Below are positions 6,409 to 11,542 of a DNA stretch of 12,053 nt, piece after piece. Position numbers and translations under genes: made by a program. Numbering within the stretch: the first letter of the stretch is position 1; each line of letters opens with the position of its first letter. A model generated the notes under the pieces. That model made no database searches. It saw nothing but the letters and a program-made list of their open reading frames with translations, and was not told where the DNA came from. The DNA lies in NCBI GenBank assembly GCA_900546995.1, contig URFF01000053.1, positions 1 to 12,053 of the forward strand, read 5' to 3'. This stretch comes from an uncultured Sutterella sp. (GTDB lineage Bacteria > Pseudomonadota > Gammaproteobacteria > Burkholderiales > Burkholderiaceae_F).

Positions 6409-8163
6409 TTAGGCAACGAATTCCACTTCATCCATTGCGACAAAGCGAATCAAGTTGCAAAGACCGCGCAGGTAGGTGTCGATGCGAGCACCCGGGATGG
6501 CCCATTGAGCCACGTCTTTTGCGTTGAAGGTGAGGACCGCGTCAACAATGCCGTCGCCGTCCCAGTCTTCAAAGCGGCAGTCAATGGGTTTGGCAGGCGC
6601 GTTGACCGATTCCTTCTTACCGGTAAAGCCCAAGCTCCAGTAAACCGTATCCAAATCCAAGCCTTCGACATTGAATTCGGGGCTACCGAAGAGAACCACT
6701 TCAACCTTGCCGTCGTCTTTGACGCTGAGCGTTTCCACGTCGACGTGCATGGTGTGTAAGTTGATGGCATCCAAAACCGCTTCATAGACCGTATCCATGG
6801 CCTTGCATTCATCGCAAGTGAAGTTGCCGAGAATTTCAGCGGCTTCTTCGCGGGTTGCGGCGGCCTTGGCTTTCTCAACCACTTTGGCGGTACGTTCGGC
6901 AACGTCGCTCATGTAAAGCTTCTTCACATAGAGAACGCCGGGCAACAAACCGCGATTGAAGTTGGTGAGTTCACCGACCGTTGCGTACAAGAAGTAGCTG
7001 TGGTCCAAATCGTAGTTGAGGTATTCGGGCTTCAAATGGAAGTGGTTGGCGCGAGCTTCTTCAAGCGTCATCCATTGATAGCCTTCCGGGATCTTACCGG
7101 ACATCGGGAACCAGGGGATGTAAACGCCGGTATCCTGATAGCTCGTGCAACGCCACATCGTCATGAATAAGGGATCTTCGGTCAGATCACACACCCAAGA
7201 TTCACGGGTTTGCGAGCGGGAAATGTCACGGGCGGAGACGTGGAAGGCGTCTTCACGGCCGTCGCCACGGGTTGCATAGGATTCGTAGCAGGTTAAGCCC
7301 AAAACGTGAATGACGTCTTCGACTCCCATCGGAGCGGCCGGCGGAAGAATTTCCGGATAATGCAATTCGTCTTTGTAGTAGTCGCCGGTGATCGCATGCC
7401 AACCCAAACGCATACGAACCGATTTCGTCGGTGCGTGACGGTTTTCATCGCTTTGGTAGGCCATGGCGAAGTCAAAGTCACTGTAGTCGCCCGGAACCTT
7501 CGGCGTGTAACGACCCTTTTCAATGGCGTATTCAATTAAGCCCGGCGAGGCGATTACGTTTTCGTGGTCATTGATGTCAACCGAGCGAATGGCAAGCATG
7601 TTGGAAATTAACATCACCTTGTCGTCGGGAATGCGTTTGGCGACATAGTGATGACCCTTCACAACGTTCAAGCACCAGGCTTCATCTTTGTCAGCAATGG
7701 TGTAGTTACGGGCGCTGCCGAAATAGCCGTATTCGTCAAGAAGTTTAGCGGCGATTTCAACACCTTCACGGGCCGTATGGGCGCGCTCGGCGATCACACG
7801 ACGTAACAAGAAGCCGACACCACCGTCTTTTAACTTCAAAGAGGCTTCATCGGGATCGTCGCCGTCAAAGGAGCTACCGCCACCGTTGGAGCAAAGCACC
7901 ACGCCGGCTGCATTGGCAAATCCTTGGTCAAAAGAGGAGCCGTCGATTTGAAGCATGTTAGACCAGTAAGTCGTCACGGTTTCAGCGGCTTCAGGCACTT
8001 GGGCACGGCCCGGTTCGGCAACCAACATTTCGCCAGCGGCATGCTTGCCGCCCGGGACATAAAACTGTTGATGCAAAACACGTCCGCCGGAATCTTCATT
8101 GTGACCGACGATAACACGGCCCGTCTTCGATACGGCCTTACCAACAATAACGGTGGTACACAT
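6409..8163 (-). CDS. C69-family dipeptidase with C-terminal extension
   Basis: A 584-residue Ntn-type peptidase of family C69 (the dipeptidase A/PepD group), which cleaves dipeptides. The protein begins MCTTVIVGK: Cys2 would be the N-terminal nucleophile after removal of Met, with no signal peptide, so it should act in the cytoplasm. GHNEDSGGR (20-28), YWSNMLQIDG, FANAAGVVLCSNGGGS (82-97) and the SARNYTIADKDEAWCLNVV block (150-168) are the family core. The C-terminal 150 or so residues, from about 430, go beyond the usual core. They start with an Ala/Glu-rich helix and end with a beta-rich part holding D533-W-D-G-D-G-I-V-D541, a calcium-loop-like motif. AAGGAG lies 10 bases before the ATG. 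Transcription probably starts near 8272, giving a long structured leader with a small ORF. A strong terminator follows. Confidence 0.9.
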   Translation of the reverse strand: MCTTVIVGKAVSKTGRVIVGHNEDSGGRVLHQQFYVPGGKHAAGEMLVAEPGRAQVPEAAETVTTYWSNMLQIDGSSFDQGFANAAGVVLCSNGGGSSFDGDDPDEASLKLKDGGVGFLLRRVIAERAHTAREGVEIAAKLLDEYGYFGSARNYTIADKDEAWCLNVVKGHHYVAKRIPDDKVMLISNMLAIRSVDINDHENVIASPGLIEYAIEKGRYTPKVPGDYSDFDFAMAYQSDENRHAPTKSVRMRLGWHAITGDYYKDELHYPEILPPAAPMGVEDVIHVLGLTCYESYATRGDGREDAFHVSARDISRSQTRESWVCDLTEDPLFMTMWRCTSYQDTGVYIPWFPMSGKIPEGYQWMTLEEARANHFHLKPEYLNYDLDHSYFLYATVGELTNFNRGLLPGVLYVKKLYMSDVAERTAKVVEKAKAAATREEAAEILGNFTCDECKAMDTVYEAVLDAINLHTMHVDVETLSVKDDGKVEVVLFGSPEFNVEGLDLDTVYWSLGFTGKKESVNAPAKPIDCRFEDWDGDGIVDAVLTFNAKDVAQWAIPGARIDTYLRGLCNLIRFVAMDEVEFVA

Positions 8164-8180
8164 AGGTGTTGATCTCCTTA

Positions 8181-8237
8181 TTAGAAAACGCGGTTTATCC
8201 TAATGAAAACCGCGTAGTTTGTATCGCTAGCTATCAT
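8181..8237 (-). CDS. Possible 18-residue leader peptide of the dipeptidase
   Basis: An ORF too short for routine calling: MIASDTNYAVFIRINRVF, stop TAA. AGGGA lies 10 bases before the ATG. The ORF runs through the whole hairpin at 8188-8215, and its stop codon lies one base before the AAGGAG site of the dipeptidase, so a ribosome translating it would melt the hairpin and finish at the next ribosome site. It contains no run of one amino acid that would suggest a classic attenuation codon string. Position is the main evidence; it may be chance. Confidence 0.35.
   Translation of the reverse strand: MIASDTNYAVFIRINRVF
8185..8215 (-). promoter_or_regulatory. Terminator-like hairpin in the dipeptidase leader
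   Basis: On the minus strand the perfect 9-bp stem ACGCGGTTT / AAACCGCGT, with a 10-base loop, is followed by TTTTC, just before the dipeptidase ribosome site. It may be an attenuator of the dipeptidase or the terminator of ogt. The 3' arm segment ATAAACCG (plus-strand 8191-8198) can instead pair with CGGTTTAT (plus-strand 8236-8243) upstream, an 8-bp alternative that excludes the terminator. Confidence 0.6.
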
Positions 8238-8278
8238 AAACCGAGTGTCCCTGATTTACTAGAAGAGAATTGATTAAG

Positions 8279-8306
8279 ATTGTATCTTTCGCTTGTGTTG
8301 TGTCAG
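8279..8306 (-). promoter_or_regulatory. Promoter of the C69 dipeptidase
   Basis: On the minus strand CTGACA (5 of 6 to the -35 consensus) is 16 bases from TACAAT (5 of 6 to the -10). The -35 overlaps the ogt stop codon. It predicts a leader of about 110 bases before the dipeptidase ATG. Confidence 0.6.
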
Positions 8307-8824
8307 AGAATGTTCGGAAAAATTCCCTCGATTTCCAAAAGTTTCTCTTTGGCGAGCATCCCGCCGCCGTATCCCGTTAAAGCGTTTCGGTTGCCCAGTA
8401 CCCGATGGCAGGGGACGACAATTGAAAGGGGATTTTGACCGACAGCTCCGCCAACAGCCCGATTGGCTTTAGGTTGACCGATCGCTTGCGCAATATCACC
8501 ATAGGTTTTGATTTCGCCGTAAGGAATTTTTTGTAATGCCAGCCAAATCTTTATTTGAAAGGGCGTTCCGATCAGGCGTACGGGAAGATCAAAATCGGTT
8601 CGTTCTCTATTGAAGTACTGCTGAAGCTCTTTGATGGCTTCGGAAATAACAGGCGTTGTTTCATCAATCCACACGGGCTTAAGTAGGCGGTCAAATCGAT
8701 TCAAAATCGTTTGCCGATGCCAGCCCTCAATCCAGTCGCTCATAACCAGTTCATCGCCTAAAGAGGCAATGCACATGGGACCACAGGGAGAAGACCAATG
8801 TTGATAAAAAATTTGGTTTGACAT
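8303..8824 (-). CDS. ogt: Methylated-DNA--protein-cysteine methyltransferase (Ogt/MGMT)
   Basis: A suicide DNA-repair protein that moves a methyl or alkyl group from O6-alkylguanine to its own cysteine. The active site VVPCHRV has acceptor C139 and H140. The helix-turn-helix with the flipping Arg finger is at NRAVGGAVG (121-129, R122), and the lesion-loop region is TGYGGG (150-155). PYGEIKTYGDIAQAIG (101-116) is the conserved entry to the DNA-binding domain. The length of 173 residues is that of the single-domain Ogt form; there is no Ada N-terminal domain. The ribosome site is weak. I found no clear promoter; read-through from the tRNA-Arg unit upstream is stopped by a terminator at 8945-8977. 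Confidence 0.96.
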   Translation of the reverse strand: MSNQIFYQHWSSPCGPMCIASLGDELVMSDWIEGWHRQTILNRFDRLLKPVWIDETTPVISEAIKELQQYFNRERTDFDLPVRLIGTPFQIKIWLALQKIPYGEIKTYGDIAQAIGQPKANRAVGGAVGQNPLSIVVPCHRVLGNRNALTGYGGGMLAKEKLLEIEGIFPNIL

Positions 8825-8944
8825 GTCCGCTCGCAGAAAATGTTTAACTGGGTACGATTTTGAGTTTGATGGAATTTAAGTCGGATTGCAAGTTGATTCG
8901 GTGGTCGAGACGGGAATCTAACTTACACGATATGAGCGGTTTTG
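8825..8944. other. Short gap between ogt and the tRNA-Arg terminator
   Basis: Apart from the likely ogt promoter, which I could not pinpoint, I see nothing here. A reading frame on the plus strand that continues into the tRNA complement is an artefact. Confidence 0.4.
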
Positions 8945-8977
8945 AAAAAGCCCCAGTTCATGAGGAACTGAGGCTTT
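8945..8977 (-). terminator. Terminator of the second tRNA-Arg gene
   Basis: On the minus strand the 13-bp stem AAAGCCTCAGTTC / GAACTGGGGCTTT, with one G-U pair and a 5-base loop, runs into five T. It lies six bases beyond the encoded CCA. Confidence 0.88.
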
Positions 8978-8979
8978 GG

Positions 8980-9061
8980 AATTTGGTGCGCCGGGTAGGA
9001 TTCGAACCCGCGACCCCCTGGTTCGTAGCCAGGTACTCTATCCAACTGAGCTACCGGCGCG
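8980..9061. repeat. 82-bp exact direct repeat, right copy (tRNA-Arg)
   Basis: Partner of 1463-1544. The flanks differ, so this is gene duplication rather than duplication of a longer segment. The 7.5 kb between the copies (lipoprotein to ogt) could in principle be lost by recombination. Confidence 0.9.
8984..9060 (-). tRNA. tRNA-Arg (anticodon ACG), copy 2
   Basis: Identical over all 77 bases to the copy at 1467-1543, including the encoded CCA and the unusual T-stem (GCGGG/CCTAC, with C50-A64 mismatch). It has its own terminator and its own promoter, neither of which resembles those of copy 1 in sequence. Confidence 0.97.
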
Positions 9062-9071
9062 TGAGGATGGA

Positions 9072-9100
9072 ATGTTATAGATAATCCCATCTATTGTCAA
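9072..9100 (-). promoter_or_regulatory. Promoter of tRNA-Arg copy 2
   Basis: On the minus strand a perfect -35 TTGACA is 17 bases from TAACAT (4 of 6); TATAAC two bases closer is an alternative -10. The dyad ATAGAT-N6-ATCTAT (9077-9094) fills the spacer. Confidence 0.7.
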
Positions 9101-9102
9101 TA

Positions 9103-9121
9103 ATTTTTTGAGATTTTTTGA
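9103..9121 (+). repeat. Tandem ATTTTTTGA repeat over the + strand -35
   Basis: ATTTTTTGA occurs at 9103-9111 and again at 9113-9121, a spacing of exactly 10 bases or one helical turn. It overlaps the -35 of the UmuD-like operon promoter, so it is a candidate operator. AT-richness makes chance occurrence possible. Confidence 0.4.
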
Positions 9122-9136
9122 ATAAATATTTACAAT
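9108..9136 (+). promoter_or_regulatory. Promoter of the small ORF-UmuD-like operon
   Basis: TTGAGA (5 of 6) is 17 bases from TACAAT (5 of 6), pointing to a transcript start near 9143 and a leader of about 36 bases. Its -35 is only seven bases from the divergent -35 of tRNA-Arg copy 2. No CTG-N10-CAG LexA box of the gamma/beta-proteobacterial type is seen. Confidence 0.7.
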
Positions 9137-9178
9137 ATCAAGGTGAGCCGGGTTTTGTTGCCGTTGGAGGTACTGACC

Positions 9179-9430
9179 ATGACGGAAACAAGATACTATT
9201 TGCTGGCCAAGTGCCATGGTATGCGTCGGTTTTCTGGTATCGCGTTGTATGGAAACCTTAAAAAACGGCCCGACTTTCGATTGGTGTGGCAAAAAGCTCG
9301 GGTGAGTTTTTTCAATCGTCTAGAAGATGCGATGCAAGTTCAGAAATTGCTACAGGTGTTGTATCCCAACATCATTTTTACCATTCGAGGTGATGTGAAC
9401 AGGAGTCCTTATGAGTACGGAATCAATTAA
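9179..9430 (+). CDS. Unrecognised 83-residue protein, first gene of UmuD-like operon
   Basis: I do not recognise this protein. The ATG at 9179 has a strong GGAGG eight bases upstream; the longer frame from GTG 9143 lacks such a site and would begin at the transcript start. The sequence is compact and basic, with two likely parts: an N-terminal stretch rich in aromatic and basic residues (MTETRYYLLAKCHGMRRFSG) and a helix plus strand in the C-terminal half (FFNRLEDAMQVQKLLQVLYP, then NIIFTIRGDV). There is no signal peptide or membrane segment. Its last 20 bases overlap the start of the UmuD-like gene, so the two are probably translated together. A role in DNA damage response or control of the partner is inference from this context. 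Confidence 0.75.
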   Translation: MTETRYYLLAKCHGMRRFSGIALYGNLKKRPDFRLVWQKARVSFFNRLEDAMQVQKLLQVLYPNIIFTIRGDVNRSPYEYGIN

Positions 9431-10127
9431 AGAAAAAGAACGAACCTCTTCTGAGAGCAAGCCGTCGAAAGCTCACCCAAATTGGGGTGGTAAGCGCAAA
9501 GGGGCGGGAAGAAAGCCGCTCACTGATCGAGCATTTGGTTCAACGATTTTGATTCGTGTGAGCGATGAACAAAAAGAATACTTCCGCCAAAAGGGCGCAA
9601 GCAGTTGGGTTCGTTCTTTAATTGAGGACAGTATGGGGCGAGAGTTCAGTGCTTTGGAGTCTTCTGAAGCTGTGAGTGAAGCCTTGCCGCAAGGGGCTTT
9701 GCCGGTTCTCGCTCGTACGAAGGTTTCGGTTCCCATGGGAGCGTATTCCGTGCAGGCCGGCTTCCCGTCACCGGCTGAAAGCTATAAAGAGTCGTTGGAT
9801 TTTAACGAGTTATTGATCGAGAACCAGCCGGCGACCTTTGTGATGCGCGTGGCCGGTCAATCCATGGTTGATGCCGGGTTGGATGATGGGGATTTGATCA
9901 TCGTTGATCGAAGCCGTGTACCGGTTAACGGTGATATCGTTGTGATGCGTATCAACAATGAATACACCGTCAAACGCTTTATGAAAAATGGCGAAACCAT
10001 CTACTTGAAGGCGGAGAACTCAACGGGACTCTATAAAGATATTTACCCATCAGAAGGTGAGGAATGGGTCTGTTTCGGGGTTGTCAACTATTCAATTAAA
10101 CCGTATTCGGGTAAAAAGCTAAGTTAA
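9411..10127 (+). CDS. UmuD/LexA-type self-cleaving protein (S24) with basic N-terminal domain
   Basis: A 238-residue protein. Residues from about 98 to 231 match UmuD: the cleavage region QAGFPSP with A116-G117 (Cys-Gly in E. coli UmuD, Ala-Gly in LexA), the nucleophile S151 in GQSMVDAG, the general base K188 in EYTVKRF, and GDIVVMRINNEYTV between. The S-to-K spacing of 37 equals that of UmuD. The first ~97 residues are extra: a charged leader, the basic GGKRKGAGRK motif (26-35), and STILIRVSDEQKEYF...SSWVRSLIED, which reads like a strand-helix-helix ribbon-helix-helix fold. AGGAG lies five bases before the ATG. No umuC follows; a terminator does. It could be a Pol V subunit acting with a distant umuC, or a self-cleaving repressor induced by RecA. 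I cannot decide which. Confidence 0.88.
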   Translation: MSTESIKEKERTSSESKPSKAHPNWGGKRKGAGRKPLTDRAFGSTILIRVSDEQKEYFRQKGASSWVRSLIEDSMGREFSALESSEAVSEALPQGALPVLARTKVSVPMGAYSVQAGFPSPAESYKESLDFNELLIENQPATFVMRVAGQSMVDAGLDDGDLIIVDRSRVPVNGDIVVMRINNEYTVKRFMKNGETIYLKAENSTGLYKDIYPSEGEEWVCFGVVNYSIKPYSGKKLS

Positions 10128-10146
10128 GCTATGAACGGATTGTTTA

Positions 10147-10181
10147 GCCGCGCGGCCTTTAGTATTGACCGCGCGGTTTTT
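10147..10181 (+). terminator. Terminator of the UmuD-like operon
   Basis: The 8-bp stem CCGCGCGG / CCGCGCGG with a 13-base loop is followed by TTTTTC, twenty bases after the stop codon. On the minus strand the hairpin lacks a U-tract, so it would serve the converging nitroreductase gene only weakly. Confidence 0.85.
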
Positions 10182-10186
10182 CGTCC

Positions 10187-11128
10187 TTAAATCGTATGAT
10201 CCAAAAGCGACTCAGGGCGATCGCCAATGGAGCAAATCGCCATAATTTTTTCAGACTCGCTTAATTTCAATAATTGACGGGCTTTGGTTTCATTAATCAA
10301 GAGCCGATATGCGCAGCCGACGCCTAATGCCGCGCAGGCAAGATAAACGGCCTGAATTTTAACGCCGACATTCAGTGCCCGTACTCTTTCACCCCACTCA
10401 CCCATTGCGAGGTTGACATCAAACGCTTTGTCAACAAGTTTCGTGGCGAGTGTCTCCAGCTTCCGACCATCGGAAACAAACACGAGGTGCTGACTAGCCA
10501 GTTTCAGCCATGGTTTAATTTCGCCGAAATCGCCGCGATGATCTTTCCCTTCAATAAAGAGTAAAACATTGCGTTTGGGGAGGTATTTCCAAATGCCGTT
10601 CGCTTGCACGACGTAGACGCTGACATCTTGCCAGTTCATCGCCGACGGTGTTGTTCTCCGACCGTTTTTGCCGTTCACGCCATCGCATGCCCAAAGAATA
10701 GCCGCCAGTTGATCTTCCGGAATTGTTTCACCGGAAAAGTCACGATGCGTACTGCGCTTTTGTAAAGTTTCCTCGAGCGACATGCTCATCGGGCGACGAG
10801 CGGGGAGTTGTCGCAAAACAGCGCCTTCCGGTAACAGCTCTAAATCTGCCAAGTCCTCACGGAAATGACCGATCAATTCTTCAAGTTCTTTGGCATCCAG
10901 TTTATCCAGCCTGTCATCGACCTTGGCTTTGGTTTTTTCCTGAACCTCATCCCAGCCCAAACTTAATTCATCGCCGGTTCTTTTAAGATCACTTTTAAGT
11001 TTGGTCTGTCTGATTCTCCACTCGCGTTGAGCGATTTTCCACTCTTGAGCAATGTCTTCTTGTTTCGTTTTCATCCGACGTTTGAGCTCATTGAGTTTTT
11101 CAGTCAATTCACTTTTTCTCAAACTCAT
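10187..11128 (-). CDS. SagB-like nitroreductase with N-terminal coiled coil
   Basis: A 313-residue protein with two parts. Residues 1 to about 98 are almost all charged and helical with heptad-like Leu/Ile spacing (a probable coiled coil), and contain no Cys or Gly-rich motif. Residues from about 115 on resemble the FMN-dependent nitroreductase fold of the SagB-like branch: LEETLQKRSTHRDFSGE (118-134), LAAILWACDGVN (141-152), GRRTTPSAMNWQDVSVYVV (156-174), and the C-terminal helix NVGVKIQAVYLACAALGVGC (253-272). The core usually binds FMN and reduces or oxidises small molecules; the substrate is unknown. AAGGG lies about eleven bases before the ATG, and the gene overlaps the end of the YgbA-like gene by 20 bases, so it is part of that operon. 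No signal peptide is present, unlike some relatives of this core that I recall as exported. Confidence 0.85.
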   Translation of the reverse strand: MSLRKSELTEKLNELKRRMKTKQEDIAQEWKIAQREWRIRQTKLKSDLKRTGDELSLGWDEVQEKTKAKVDDRLDKLDAKELEELIGHFREDLADLELLPEGAVLRQLPARRPMSMSLEETLQKRSTHRDFSGETIPEDQLAAILWACDGVNGKNGRRTTPSAMNWQDVSVYVVQANGIWKYLPKRNVLLFIEGKDHRGDFGEIKPWLKLASQHLVFVSDGRKLETLATKLVDKAFDVNLAMGEWGERVRALNVGVKIQAVYLACAALGVGCAYRLLINETKARQLLKLSESEKIMAICSIGDRPESLLDHTI

Positions 11129-11531
11129 TGGATTTTTTCCCTTTTAAAGCATTGCGATTGCGAGGTCGATCGGGCGCTTCTTTTAAATTTTTAAGAAGAT
11201 GCTCCGCAGTCAATAGGGGATGGACCCATAGCATTTTTGGCCCCGTTTCTCGCATGACAGCTTTAACTTTATCCTTTTCCTCGCCTCGGTAGCAATGAAC
11301 TTTACATTTGAAACAAGTTGGTTTTTGATTGCCGAACGGGCAGCACGCCAAGCGGGTTAAAGCGTAATGCAGCAGTTTTTGACACTCCGGGCACAAAGAG
11401 TCAGTGCCGTGGTGTTTGCGACAGTAGCTTTCAAACATGGATCGAAGTAAACGCGCCTCACGTCCCAAAGCTCCAGCGGCAAGGCGCTCGGCATGCGGAA
11501 TCGGACGAAGTTCAATGCTTTCGTTATGCAT
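11109..11531 (-). CDS. ygbA: YgbA-family protein (nitrous oxide-stimulated promoter family)
   Basis: A 140-residue cysteine-rich cytoplasmic protein. The pattern matches the YgbA_NO family: YCRKHH (36-41), LCPEC (46-50), LLHYALTRLACCPFG (53-67), KPTCFKCKVHCY (70-81), then VMRETGPKMLWVHP (92-105). Eight Cys (37, 47, 50, 63, 64, 73, 76, 80) look like metal or Fe-S ligands. In enterics ygbA belongs to the nitric oxide-responsive NsrR regulon; its molecular role is not well defined. The last 30 residues are a charged tail not typical of the family. It starts 11 bases after the nucleoside hydrolase stop and overlaps the nitroreductase start, so all three are probably one operon. No NsrR site can be judged because the operon promoter lies outside the window. 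Confidence 0.88.
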   Translation of the reverse strand: MHNESIELRPIPHAERLAAGALGREARLLRSMFESYCRKHHGTDSLCPECQKLLHYALTRLACCPFGNQKPTCFKCKVHCYRGEEKDKVKAVMRETGPKMLWVHPLLTAEHLLKNLKEAPDRPRNRNALKGKKSNEFEKK

Positions 11532-11542
11532 ATTGTCTTAAA

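Noticed and set aside
6450..6902. 150-residue minus-strand frame inside the dipeptidase
   Set aside because: It is an out-of-frame shadow rich in Arg, Pro and Ser; the dipeptidase frame has clear family motifs throughout.
1463..9061. The two tRNA repeats as att sites of an integrated element
   Set aside because: The intervening genes are housekeeping-like, with no integrase or phage gene, and each repeat is a complete tRNA gene with its own promoter.
8860..9084. Plus-strand 74-residue reading frame ending in the same RVGFEPATPWF... string
   Set aside because: It also comes from translating the antisense of the second tRNA-Arg gene.
9143..9178. GTG start for the small operon gene
   Set aside because: It coincides with the predicted transcript start and lacks a ribosome site; ATG 9179 has GGAGG at ideal distance.
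9061..9178. LexA box of the gamma/beta type in the UmuD-like operon promoter
   Set aside because: I looked for CTGT-N8-ACAG and found no match, so SOS control through such a box is not supported.
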